Part shown: positions 5,744 through 13,752 of the stretch, one piece after another
Position numbering within the stretch: position 1 is the first letter of the stretch
How the letters are laid out: the number at the start of each line of letters is the position of its first letter
From: JBAXSK01 sp044358815
GTDB lineage: Bacteria; Cyanobacteriota; Cyanobacteriia; Pseudanabaenales; Pseudanabaenaceae
Length of the DNA stretch: 15,082 nucleotides
Assembly (NCBI GenBank): GCA_044358815.1
Contig: JBIKNH010000098.1
Location: forward strand, 1-15,082
Reading direction: 5' to 3'
The notes under the pieces: generated by a model
What the model was told of the DNA's origin: nothing
Database searches by the model: none
The model's input: only the letters and a program-made list of their open reading frames with translations
Position numbers and translations under genes: made by a program

Positions 5744-5793
5744 AAATACCCACCATCTTTCAGTTATCTGATAACTAAGACGGTGGGTATTTT
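5744..5793 (+). terminator. Long Rho-independent-type terminator hairpin
   Basis: AAATACCCACC (5744-5754) pairs perfectly with GGTGGGTATTT (5782-5792). One A/C mismatch follows, then TCTT (5756-5759) with AAGA (5777-5780), then AGTTATC (5762-5768) with GATAACT (5770-5776). The 3' arm ends in TATTTT. The stem is 20 or more pairs long, yet a gene starts about 50 bp later. It could end an upstream transcript or attenuate the efflux operon. Confidence 0.75.
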
Positions 5794-5850
5794 GCTAAGG
5801 TATGTTTTGTTAGGGTATTTAAAGGAAACTTCGCCCGCATCGTGACACCT

Positions 5851-7212
5851 ATGAAAGCTATTTGGCTCTTGATGGCAATTACCAGCCTATCAGTCCTATC
5901 CGCGAGTTGTAGTTTTAAGAATGATAAAGATGCATCTCAAGCTCAAAATCAGAATCAAAAGGCATCCATAGCCGTAGATGTGGCAATTGCTAAGTTTGAC
6001 TCTCTACAGGCGGCAGCGGAATATACTGGCACAACAGCACCAATTCGCGAAGTGTCGGTGAGATCTCGCATTGAAGGACGTTTGCTGGATCTGAATGTGG
6101 ATATTGGCGACCGTGTGCAAGCTGGTCAGGCAATCGCTCAATTGGATGATGCAGTTCTCTCGGCAACTGTGCTACAAGCGGAAGCAGAAGTTGCTGCTAG
6201 AGAAGCGGAAGTTTCCCAAGCTAATGCGGCGGTAGGTAATGCCCGTGCCCAAGTGGAAAAAGCGCGAGTGGAATATCAACAAGCTCAAACAGATGCGAAT
6301 CGGTTTGCTCAATTAGCTAAAGATGGTGCTGTATCAACCCAAACGGCGGAAGCAGCCCATACCAGAGCTAAGTCAGCAGAACAGTCTTTGCGCTCCTTGG
6401 AACAGCAAGTGAAATTACAGGAACAAACCGTAGGCGCGACTTCTCAAAGGGTTTTAGCTCAGGAAGCTATTAAGTTACGGGAGCAGGAAAGGCAGTCATA
6501 CACCACAATCACTGCCCCCATTGATGGCGTAGTTTTAGAGAAGGTCAGTGAAATTGGCAATCTGCTGTTTGCTGGTAATGAGGTTTTGAAATTAGGGGAT
6601 TTTAGTCAAGTTAAAGTAATTGTTCTGGTTTCAGAATTGGAAATTAGTCAAGTGCGGCTCAATCAATCTGTGGCAGTGCGTTTTGATAGCTTTCCTGATC
6701 AACAATTTACTGGAACCGTTAGACGGATTTCTCCTGTAGCTGATGCAGTGGCGCGGTTGATTCCCGTGGAAATAGTCGTTCCTAATCGCGGTAATAAACT
6801 TGGTAGTGGACAACTAGCACGGGTGCAATTTTCCGGTAGACAGGCTCAGCAAATTGTGATTGCCGAAACTGCCCTAGAAGCTGCAGGCAGACCACCGCAA
6901 TCAGGAAAACCACCAGAAAGTTCCAATCTCAAATCCCCTAATCTAAGATCTACTAGTCCGGGCAGTCCGAACCAAAGTGCGAACCAAGGTAGTAACCAAA
7001 GTAGTAAAGGGAAAACTGGCACGGTGTTTGTTGTTACGGGGGATGCCAAAGAACCAACGGTATCAGCTAGACAGGTTACCCTTGGCGATCGCCGTGACGG
7101 TAAGGTGGTGATTCTTTCTGGTTTACAACAAGGGGATCGGGTGGTCGTCCGCAGTGGTGGCAGGCTAAAAGATGGTGATGCCGTCAAGATGAGTGTTTTA
7201 TCCGAAAAATAG
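5851..7212 (+). CDS. RND efflux periplasmic adaptor (membrane-fusion protein, HlyD/AcrA family), probable lipoprotein
   Basis: 453 aa from the ATG at 5851; an in-frame GTG at 5842 would add three residues. The N-terminus MKAIWLLMAITSLSVLSASC has a lysine, a hydrophobic core and a lipobox-like end with C20 as likely lipid-bearing residue. Then come a biotinyl-lipoyl-like half-motif with SRIEGRLLDLNVDIGDRVQAGQ (near 72-93), an Ala/Gln/Glu-rich coiled-coil hairpin (about 105-215), the second lipoyl half with APIDGVVLEKVSEIGN, and a beta-barrel and membrane-proximal domain. The family bridges an inner-membrane RND pump to an outer-membrane TolC-type channel. Odd feature: about 44 residues of Pro/Ser/Asn/Gln-rich sequence (about 345-388) interrupt the membrane-proximal domain. 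The RND pump gene follows 240 bp downstream, with a repeat element between them. No TolC-type gene is in the window. Confidence 0.92.
   Translation: MKAIWLLMAITSLSVLSASCSFKNDKDASQAQNQNQKASIAVDVAIAKFDSLQAAAEYTGTTAPIREVSVRSRIEGRLLDLNVDIGDRVQAGQAIAQLDDAVLSATVLQAEAEVAAREAEVSQANAAVGNARAQVEKARVEYQQAQTDANRFAQLAKDGAVSTQTAEAAHTRAKSAEQSLRSLEQQVKLQEQTVGATSQRVLAQEAIKLREQERQSYTTITAPIDGVVLEKVSEIGNLLFAGNEVLKLGDFSQVKVIVLVSELEISQVRLNQSVAVRFDSFPDQQFTGTVRRISPVADAVARLIPVEIVVPNRGNKLGSGQLARVQFSGRQAQQIVIAETALEAAGRPPQSGKPPESSNLKSPNLRSTSPGSPNQSANQGSNQSSKGKTGTVFVVTGDAKEPTVSARQVTLGDRRDGKVVILSGLQQGDRVVVRSGGRLKDGDAVKMSVLSEK
7085..7092. repeat. HIP1 palindrome GCGATCGC
   Basis: The octamer (here GGCGATCGCC at 7084-7093) is highly over-represented in many cyanobacterial genomes and supports that origin for the window. 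Confidence 0.8.
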
Positions 7213-7280
7213 TCTGTTCAAGAAATAATGCGGTAGAGAAATTCGCTAGCAAAATAATTCACCATAATTAGCCTGAGAAA

Positions 7281-7388
7281 TATAGATAATTCAAATAAAA
7301 AATATAGTTTCAACTCTGCTCAGTTAATTTACATCGAGGGCTGAGCGTAGTCGAAGCTCCTCTATAAATCATTTTAAACAACTATACT
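7281..7388 (+). repeat. Palindromic repeat element, copy A (between adaptor and RND pump genes)
   Basis: About 108 bp matching the reverse complement of 10653-10767 from end to end. Shared blocks include GATAATTCAAATAAAAAA, CTGAGCGTAGTCGAAGC (7341-7357) and AAACAACTATA (from 7377). The left hairpin arm (7307-7323) has decayed relative to the intact right arm, so this copy looks older or relaxed. No ORF inside. It separates two genes that would be expected to be co-transcribed. Confidence 0.8.
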
Positions 7389-7452
7389 CTAAAACCATTA
7401 CCCCAAAACTACTACCTCGAAGACACTTGCGACATAAAACCAGAGAGCAACC

Positions 7453-10400
7453 ATGAGCGACCTCAAAACTACAGGATTTAGCGCCTTGGCGATTCGGCGG
7501 CATATCGCCACATTGATGTTGACGCTGACCATTTTTGTGATGGGGGCATTTTTTATCACCCGATTACAGGTGGACTTACTCCCAGCGATTGTTTATCCCC
7601 GCATTGGTGTGCAGTTGAATGTACCCGGCATTACTCCTGAAGTAGGCATTACCCAAGTCACTAAACCCCTAGAAGAAGTTTTGGCAACAACTCAGGGGGT
7701 GAATCAGATCTTTTCGCGGACCCGTGAGGGGCAGGTGCGGGTAGATTTATTTTTTGACGCTGGCAGCAATGTGGATCAGGCATTGAATGATGTGGTGGCG
7801 GCATTTAATCGGGGGCGCAGTCGTCTACCAGATAATGTGGAAGATGCACGGATTTTTAAATTTGATCCGTCCCAGTTGCCTGTTTATGAATTGGCTCTGA
7901 CTTCTCCCTCACTGTCTTTGGCTCAGTTACGGCTGTTTGCTGATGAAGAATTGGGGCGTGAGCTTTCGGTGGTGCCTGGTGTGGCAGGGGTAGATATTAT
8001 TGGTGGTGTTAAAGAAGAAGTCCAAGTTAATCTCGATTTGCCACGGCTGCAAGCATTGGGAATTAATATCAACAGTGTTTTAACGGCTTTAAGGGAGCGT
8101 AATGTTGATATTTCCGGCGGTAGATTGCGTGATGGTGCAGTGGAACCCCTGACCCGTGCCATTGGTAAATTCCGTAATGCCAAAGAGATTGAGAACCTAT
8201 CATTCAATGTACGGTCTGGTAATGAGAACCGACAGGTTTACCTACGAGATTTTGCGACCGTTGTTGATGGTACTGAAGAACAGCGGATTTTTAGCGCCCT
8301 GAATGGTGAACCAGCGGTACGGCTTTTAATCACCAAACAACCCGATGCTAATACTGTTGAAGTAGTTGATCGGATTAAAGAAAAAGTCGAACAGCTTAAA
8401 TCTAATGGCACGATTCCTGCCGATGCCGTCCTGACAAATACCGCCGATGATTCTAAAATCATTCGCGCCTCCATCGCTAATGTGACCTCTTCGGGGGTAG
8501 TTGGTTCAGCACTGGCAGCAATTGCGGTGTTTTTGTTTTTGGGTTCCCTGCGCCAAACCCTGATTATTACTCTGGCGATTCCGTTAGCGAGTTTGGCAGC
8601 GGTGATTTGTATGGGGATTTTCGGATTTTCGCTCAATATCTTTAGTTTGGGAGGATTAGCCCTAGGGGTCGGGATCGTAGTGGATAACTCCATTGTGATG
8701 CTGGAAAATATCACCATCGGCATCGATAAAATCCGGATAGCTAAAGGCGGCAATATTGACGCGGCAGATGTGATTCATCAGTCCCAAGTGAGCAGCACTG
8801 AAATTGAGTCAGCGTTGGTTGCTTCCACTAGCACTAATCTAGTTGTGATCTTCCCATTCTTACTATTGGGTGGATTTCTCTCGCTCTTGTTCAATCAATT
8901 AATTCTGACCATCAGCTTTGCGGTCCTTGCGTCCATTGCGGTGGCGGTTACGGTGGTGCCGATGCTTGCCTCACGGTTACTAGCGGTAGGTTGGTCGAGC
9001 CGTCTGGATCGGACTTGGTTCATGCGTGGTTTTGAGTACCGATTTAAAGCTGCCACCTTCAGCTATGGCGGATTTCTAACTAGAATTATGCCTTTTCGGT
9101 TGTGGGTGGTGATTGCTCTATTTGTTGTTCTGGGGGGGAGTGGATTCCTGATGGGACGACAATTACCCCAAGAAATTATTCCCCAAGTCAAAACTGGTGA
9201 TGTTAACGTTAATGCTCAATTTCCCGCTGGCACAACCCTTGCCACAAACCGCAAAGTCATGGGCATGATTGATGAAATTTTGCTCAAGCAACCTGAAACA
9301 GATTATGCCTTTACCAGTGCGGGCGGATTAGCTTTTGGTAGCAATGTCACCACTAACCCCTTACGCGCCAGTAGTACGATTACCCTCAAACCTAATGCTG
9401 ATCTGACGGATTTTATTAAACGTGTCAATGGCGAAATTAATAAGCTAAATCTGGCAGGGGTGCGGATTCGAGTCAACCCTGGACAGGTGCGGGGCATCAT
9501 CGTCAATAACTCCCCAGTACCGCGTACAGACATTGACGTAATTTTGCAAGGTACGAATCCGGAACTGTTGGCGCAAACTGGAACAGAACTGCTTAATGCC
9601 CTCGACAAAGTGAAAGGAGCCAACTTCCGTCCTGATATTGATCCTCGTCAGCCAGAGGTACAAATTTCTCCTGATTGGGAAAGATTGCAAGCGATTGGAC
9701 TATCTACTCAGGCGGTGGGGGCAACGTTGCAAACTGCTATTACTGGCTCGGTACCAACCCAAATACAACGGGGCGATCGCCTAGTGGATGTGCGGGTGCA
9801 ACTTGCCACTGAGTTACGTCGTAATCCTTCGCAACTATTACAAGTGCCTCTATTTAGTATCAGTAATGGCAGCGGTAACAATCGCCCGATCCGTTTGGCG
9901 GATGTCGCAACAATTCGTGAGGGTCGTGCCCCAGGGGAAATTCAACGGATTAACCAGCGTCAGGTTTACTTGATCCTTGGCAATATGGAACGGGGAGCGA
10001 GTCTGAGCGATGCTCTCACTCAAACTGAACAAGTTATTAAGGAATTTGAGTTCCCTCAAGGCATCACCGTTTTACCTAGCACCGCCAAATCTGCTAATGA
10101 AAATCTTTCTAAGTCCTTTGGTTTGCTCGGTGTACTTGCTTCATTTTTGGTCTTTGTGGTGATGGCGGTGCAATATAACTCCCTGCTAGACCCTTTGGTA
10201 ATTATGCTGACCATTCCTCTTGCCCTCGCTGGTGGGGTGATTGGGCTTTATGTCACCAATAGTTCCATTAACGTGATGGTTGTCATTGGCGTGATCTTGC
10301 TGATTGGGATTGTGGTGAATAATGCGATTGTTTTGGTGGAGTTGGCAAATCAAATTCGTGACGCGGAAAAGTGCAGCCGCGCCGAAGCCATGCTCAAAGC

Positions 10401-10650
10401 TGCCCCTACCAGATTACGCCCGATCCTCATGACCACAATTACAACGGTGGTCGGTGCGTTTCCTTTGGCGCTGGGCGGTGGTGATGGCGGTGAGTTTTTA
10501 CAACCCTTGGGAGTCGTGATTTTTTCTGGGTTGGCTTTGGCGACGCTACTAACCCTATTTCTGATCCCTTGCTCATACGTCCTGATGCATGAGCTTACCT
10601 GGACGAGTTTACGTCGGCTCATCCGTCTCAATCGTTTGGCGCTGAAATAA
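7453..10650 (+). CDS. RND efflux transporter permease (AcrB/HAE-1-like, multidrug or hydrophobic-compound export)
   Basis: 1065 aa, the full family length, with 12 membrane helices expected in two homologous halves: helix 1 near 18-38, large periplasmic loops (about 40-345 and 575-890) and helix clusters near 345-560 and 890-1050. Early motifs include VDLLPAIVYPRIGVQLNVPGI and a porter-domain start typical of RND pumps. The pump would use the proton gradient to export substrates from the inner membrane and periplasm with the adjacent adaptor and an outer-membrane channel. In helix 4, GIVVDNSIVMLENI has D411 followed by N412 where AcrB has Asp-Asp; in helix 10, GIVVNNAIVLVEL has N956-N957 around the place of AcrB's relay lysine. 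This variant is common in non-AcrB RND subfamilies, from memory. The substrate cannot be told. The ATG at 7453 is the natural start, with GAGAG about 8-12 bases upstream. Inverted repeat copies flank the gene. Confidence 0.95.
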   Translation: MSDLKTTGFSALAIRRHIATLMLTLTIFVMGAFFITRLQVDLLPAIVYPRIGVQLNVPGITPEVGITQVTKPLEEVLATTQGVNQIFSRTREGQVRVDLFFDAGSNVDQALNDVVAAFNRGRSRLPDNVEDARIFKFDPSQLPVYELALTSPSLSLAQLRLFADEELGRELSVVPGVAGVDIIGGVKEEVQVNLDLPRLQALGININSVLTALRERNVDISGGRLRDGAVEPLTRAIGKFRNAKEIENLSFNVRSGNENRQVYLRDFATVVDGTEEQRIFSALNGEPAVRLLITKQPDANTVEVVDRIKEKVEQLKSNGTIPADAVLTNTADDSKIIRASIANVTSSGVVGSALAAIAVFLFLGSLRQTLIITLAIPLASLAAVICMGIFGFSLNIFSLGGLALGVGIVVDNSIVMLENITIGIDKIRIAKGGNIDAADVIHQSQVSSTEIESALVASTSTNLVVIFPFLLLGGFLSLLFNQLILTISFAVLASIAVAVTVVPMLASRLLAVGWSSRLDRTWFMRGFEYRFKAATFSYGGFLTRIMPFRLWVVIALFVVLGGSGFLMGRQLPQEIIPQVKTGDVNVNAQFPAGTTLATNRKVMGMIDEILLKQPETDYAFTSAGGLAFGSNVTTNPLRASSTITLKPNADLTDFIKRVNGEINKLNLAGVRIRVNPGQVRGIIVNNSPVPRTDIDVILQGTNPELLAQTGTELLNALDKVKGANFRPDIDPRQPEVQISPDWERLQAIGLSTQAVGATLQTAITGSVPTQIQRGDRLVDVRVQLATELRRNPSQLLQVPLFSISNGSGNNRPIRLADVATIREGRAPGEIQRINQRQVYLILGNMERGASLSDALTQTEQVIKEFEFPQGITVLPSTAKSANENLSKSFGLLGVLASFLVFVVMAVQYNSLLDPLVIMLTIPLALAGGVIGLYVTNSSINVMVVIGVILLIGIVVNNAIVLVELANQIRDAEKCSRAEAMLKAAPTRLRPILMTTITTVVGAFPLALGGGDGGEFLQPLGVVIFSGLALATLLTLFLIPCSYVLMHELTWTSLRRLIRLNRLALK
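9773..9780. repeat. HIP1 palindrome GCGATCGC
   Basis: Second copy, inside the RND pump gene; again extended to GGCGATCGCC (9772-9781). Confidence 0.8.
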
Positions 10651-10652
10651 GA

Positions 10653-10767
10653 GGATATAGTTGTTTGGAATAATTTGTAGATAGGGCTTCGACTACGCTC
10701 AGTCATCGTTGTAAGTTAGCTGAGTGTAGTCGAAGCTATATTTATTTTTTTATTTGAATTATCCATA
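10653..10767 (-). repeat. Palindromic repeat element, copy B (directly after the RND pump gene)
   Basis: Inverted relative to copy A. It contains an intact hairpin: GCTTCGACTACGCTCAG (10686-10702) and CTGAGTGTAGTCGAAGC (10720-10736), 16 of 17 positions complementary plus one wobble, with a 17-base spacer. The element begins 3 bp after the pump's stop codon. A T-rich run (about 10738-10755) follows the stem on the plus strand, so the hairpin could also end the efflux transcript. It looks like a small non-autonomous mobile or REP-type element; no transposase is nearby. Confidence 0.82.
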
Positions 10768-10895
10768 AATCTGCCATAGAAGCCTCAAAAAAGGGTAGTC
10801 CTAAAAAGGCGCTAAACCAGGACAGAAGTTCCAAGCTGATCAATTTGACTTAATCGCTTGGTTCCTAATCACCACATCTTAATCAGCTAAGCCCC

Positions 10896-12794
10896 TCAAG
10901 CCCCTAAGATTGGCGCACAAAGATTCTCTAACCAAGTTTTTGGCTCTTGATCTAGAGTAGAACCAACCTTAATCAAAATAGCTTGGTAATAGGCTTTGAG
11001 CCACTGTTTTTGCGGTGGAGTGAGTTGTTCTAGATCAATCAATTTCGGATCAAAGGGAATGTAAATTAAAGATTCCCAATGATACCAAGGGGTGCTGGGA
11101 ACAGCGGTTCCATCCTCGGTCGGATCAGTCAAAACCACATAGAGATTTTCAAGCCGAATTCCACCCCATTGTGGCTGATAGTACCCTGGTTCAACGCTGT
11201 TAACCATACCAGGTTCCAATGGTGTATGGGAACGCTTGCTGATACCGTTGGGCCCTTCATGGACATTGAGAAATGCCCCCACGCCATGACCCACCCCATG
11301 CCCAAAATCTAACCCCTTTTGCCACATGGCAGAGCGCGTAATACCGTCAAGCTGCGCCCCTGTGGTTCCCTTTGGAAAACGCTGCATAGCTACATTAATA
11401 TGGGCTTGTAGCACTGCGGTATATTTAGCGATTTGATCCGCGCTGGGTGTACCAACCGCAAGGGTGCGGGTATCGTCCGTTGTACCGCCGAAATATTGAC
11501 AACCAGAGTCAATTAATAATAAATCCCCATCCTTGAGCCATGCGGTAGCGCTGGGTGTACCGTAATGAACAATGGAACTATTGGTTCCAGTGGCGGCAAT
11601 AGTAGGAAAACTGAGTTCCAAAAAGCCTGATTCCGCTGCATAATGACTTTCGATAATATCCGCCACATCTTTTTCACTGAGTTTTTTGCCAGCGGTTAAA
11701 GCCAAGTCAATTTCCCGCAGCGCAAGGGTTTTAGCGCGGCTCGCTTTGAGATTAGCCTGCTGCATTTGCGCGATTTCCGTCGGATTTTTCTGTGCTTTGA
11801 AGGTTTCCACAGGATTACTAGTTTCAATAATCTTGGCGGAAGTAGCCTTGAGAGCGAGGTAGGTACCGTAGGTAGTTTGATTCGGAGTGATGCCAACACT
11901 AAGGGGGGACACTGCCTCATTCACCAACCGCTGCAAACTCGATAAATAAGCACCATAGGGCAAAATCTGCACTAAATCGGCAATGGTCGCCCTGGCAGAT
12001 TCCGGAAAACGCTCCAAATTGGTGAACAAATAGGCAGTATGACCAGTGACAATGCTATAGCTAATAAATACTGGGTTACAAGCCACATCCCGCCCCCGCA
12101 GGTTATAAAGCCAAGCGATTTGATCCAACTTAGTCAAGACCAAAACCCCCAGTTTTTGTTCAGTCATGGCTTGGCGTAACCGCTGTAACTTAGTGGCGAC
12201 ACTTTCCCCAGTCATGGTTTCGTCTAGGGCAAATATTTCCCGATCCCCAAACGCTGGGATCGGTTCTGCTTCAGCGCGTAGGGCATCAATGGGATTATGG
12301 GGCAGAGAAACGATTTCTAAGTTATAGCCATTGAGTTTATCCAACCACTGTTTATATTGCCCCAGGGTAATCATAAAAGGGTCTAAACCGATGCGACAGA
12401 TTTCCCCCCTTTGGGCAGCTTGATCCCCTAGGTTTTGCAGGATTTTTTCAATGGTAGGCTGTCCATCTAAACCCAATTTACTCACCTGAATCCCTGTGCC
12501 CGCCAATTCCATATCTGCCTGTTCGTAATAACGGGCATCGACAAACAGCCATGCCTGATCTGTAGTCACTAATAGATCCCCCGCCGATCCTGTGAAGCCA
12601 GAAAGCCACTGCCGCCGTTGTCGGGCTGGGGGAACATATTCATTCAAATGCTCATCGGTGGTGGGTACAAAATAACCGTTGAGTCTCTGGGTCCCTAGCC
12701 AATGGCGAAGTTGCGTTAATTTATGGGTCACCAAATTAGAAGCATGATTGGGATCATGGGCATTTGAGGCATGGTGATCATGGGAGCCAGACAT
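10896..12794 (-). CDS. Xaa-Pro aminopeptidase (aminopeptidase P, M24B family, three-domain form)
   Basis: 632 aa, matching the long three-domain form (two creatinase-like N-terminal domains, catalytic M24 domain, C-terminal extension), as in eukaryotic cytosolic aminopeptidase P, rather than the ~440-aa PepP form. It removes an N-terminal residue that precedes proline. The metal ligands are present with the expected spacing: D429 (LIDSG), D440 (TTDDTRT), H503 (GHGVGAFLNVHEGP), E537 (VEPGYY) and E551 (IRLENLYV). The two domains before the catalytic one span about residues 25-345, with GSAGDLLVTTDQAWLFVDARY near 68-90. An unusual N-terminal tail holds six His in the first 24 residues. The ATG at 12794 is preceded by GGAG about 14 bases upstream, so a somewhat later start is possible. 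No signal peptide, so it is cytosolic. The upstream same-strand neighbour is 211 bp away. Confidence 0.94.
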   Translation of the reverse strand: MSGSHDHHASNAHDPNHASNLVTHKLTQLRHWLGTQRLNGYFVPTTDEHLNEYVPPARQRRQWLSGFTGSAGDLLVTTDQAWLFVDARYYEQADMELAGTGIQVSKLGLDGQPTIEKILQNLGDQAAQRGEICRIGLDPFMITLGQYKQWLDKLNGYNLEIVSLPHNPIDALRAEAEPIPAFGDREIFALDETMTGESVATKLQRLRQAMTEQKLGVLVLTKLDQIAWLYNLRGRDVACNPVFISYSIVTGHTAYLFTNLERFPESARATIADLVQILPYGAYLSSLQRLVNEAVSPLSVGITPNQTTYGTYLALKATSAKIIETSNPVETFKAQKNPTEIAQMQQANLKASRAKTLALREIDLALTAGKKLSEKDVADIIESHYAAESGFLELSFPTIAATGTNSSIVHYGTPSATAWLKDGDLLLIDSGCQYFGGTTDDTRTLAVGTPSADQIAKYTAVLQAHINVAMQRFPKGTTGAQLDGITRSAMWQKGLDFGHGVGHGVGAFLNVHEGPNGISKRSHTPLEPGMVNSVEPGYYQPQWGGIRLENLYVVLTDPTEDGTAVPSTPWYHWESLIYIPFDPKLIDLEQLTPPQKQWLKAYYQAILIKVGSTLDQEPKTWLENLCAPILGA

Positions 12795-13005
12795 GGGATG
12801 TATATCTCCAAATTGTGAGTAATTTTCGAGTAATTTTTGAGGGGTTGGTTATTAATTATCGGTAAAGAAGCTACTTCCAGATGATAGGAAATGACCATCT
12901 AGAAATGTTTGCAACTAATGGTTATGGTTTAACCCGTTTTACTGTGATTTCCAGTGCTAATCGTTAGTAAGTGATCTTGATAAATAACTGGTTTCAATAG
13001 CTATA

Positions 13006-13752
13006 TTAGTCATAATCTAGCCATGCGCCACGATAGCGAATCCGCATAGAACGACTTTTGGTAGAACTGGGTGTAGTGGGTGGTTCCGTTGTGATGGGGG
13101 CATCTAGGGTAGCAGTATCATCCGTAGCCTCTGCTGCTATCCCATTAGTTTCAGGCTGACCGGACGGATTAGTTTTCACCTGGGTATCAGAAGTAACCGA
13201 TCTTGACTCACTCCCAAAAAACTTACGGAGATTTGCAGTGTTTTTAGACTCTTTTTCATGGGACTTGTCATCTTTACCAGAAACATTGGAACCATCGTGT
13301 TTAAACTTCGATGGCAAACCTAATAAAATAGTGCTCGAATCATCCCCACCGTCAATAATTTGATTTGCAGTTTGATTGACTTTTTTGGCATTACTTTGAG
13401 TCAGAGTGCCAATAATGTTTCCTGCAATATTGCCAGCCAGATTACTCGCCGTATTTCCTGAGGCGTTAGCACCTAGATCCTGGCTAGGATTAGTCTCTTT
13501 AGTTAAGTTTTGACTTCTATTACCCTTGTCTCCATTAGATCCATTATTTTTTTGGGTTGAAGGAGTTGGCGGAGTCATCAAAGTGGTCAGCCAAATAAAG
13601 CAAAGGTATGGAAACACTAATGCCAACACAAGCAACAGAAAAATACTACCTGTGTTTTCGAGCCAATCACCTGCTGGACTAACCCACAAGAGGGTAACCA
13701 ACAGAGTTACAGCCAAACCCAAGGGTATAAAACGCAATGGCAAAAGTTTCAT
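13006..13752 (-). CDS. Hypothetical two-TM protein with long disordered tail and C-terminal YRGxWLDY motif
   Basis: 248 aa; I do not recognise a named family. Two hydrophobic segments (about residues 8-26 and 35-58) are followed by about 170 residues rich in Asn, Ser, Thr, Lys, Gly and Asp with little predicted order, including NLAGNIAGNIIG near 105. The last 13 residues, MRIRYRGAWLDYD, stand out as a basic-aromatic end. This recalls the YRG motif of the small cyanobacterial DUF4278 proteins (MKLTYRGxxY type), a resemblance from memory that may be chance. The likely topology is a hairpin in the membrane with the tail in the cytoplasm; that is inference. The ATG at 13752 has no clear Shine-Dalgarno. 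The gene is the upstream neighbour of aminopeptidase P on the same strand but 211 bp away, so a shared operon is not obvious. Confidence 0.72.
   Translation of the reverse strand: MKLLPLRFIPLGLAVTLLVTLLWVSPAGDWLENTGSIFLLLVLALVFPYLCFIWLTTLMTPPTPSTQKNNGSNGDKGNRSQNLTKETNPSQDLGANASGNTASNLAGNIAGNIIGTLTQSNAKKVNQTANQIIDGGDDSSTILLGLPSKFKHDGSNVSGKDDKSHEKESKNTANLRKFFGSESRSVTSDTQVKTNPSGQPETNGIAAEATDDTATLDAPITTEPPTTPSSTKSRSMRIRYRGAWLDYD

Larger units (their letters stand above)
5489..5793 (+). ncRNA. Candidate structured leader or small RNA upstream of the efflux genes
   Basis: On the plus strand a series of local stems is visible: GTCA/TGAC (5603-5615), AGCA-GAAT/ATTC-TGCT with one bulge (5621-5645), GTTAGG/CCTAAC around a CATT loop (5658-5673), GAGGAAA/TTTCCTC around a 6-base loop (5684-5703), and the long terminator-like hairpin 5744-5792. 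A micro-ORF with a very strong Shine-Dalgarno opens the block. The order, ending in a terminator only about 50-60 bp before the membrane-fusion gene, fits either an independent small RNA or an attenuating leader of that gene. I do not recognise it as 6S, tmRNA, RNase P, SRP RNA or a known riboswitch. The 5' end is a guess; I set it at the ribosome-binding sequence. Confidence 0.4.

Noticed and set aside
5489..5793. Retron, 6S RNA or known riboswitch
   Set aside because: There is no reverse transcriptase nearby, no long rod-like 6S fold, and none of the riboswitch cores I know could be matched by eye.
8238..8753. 171-codon antisense ORF inside the RND pump gene
   Set aside because: It lies entirely opposite a strongly conserved coding region with intact protein motifs; long antisense ORFs are expected there.
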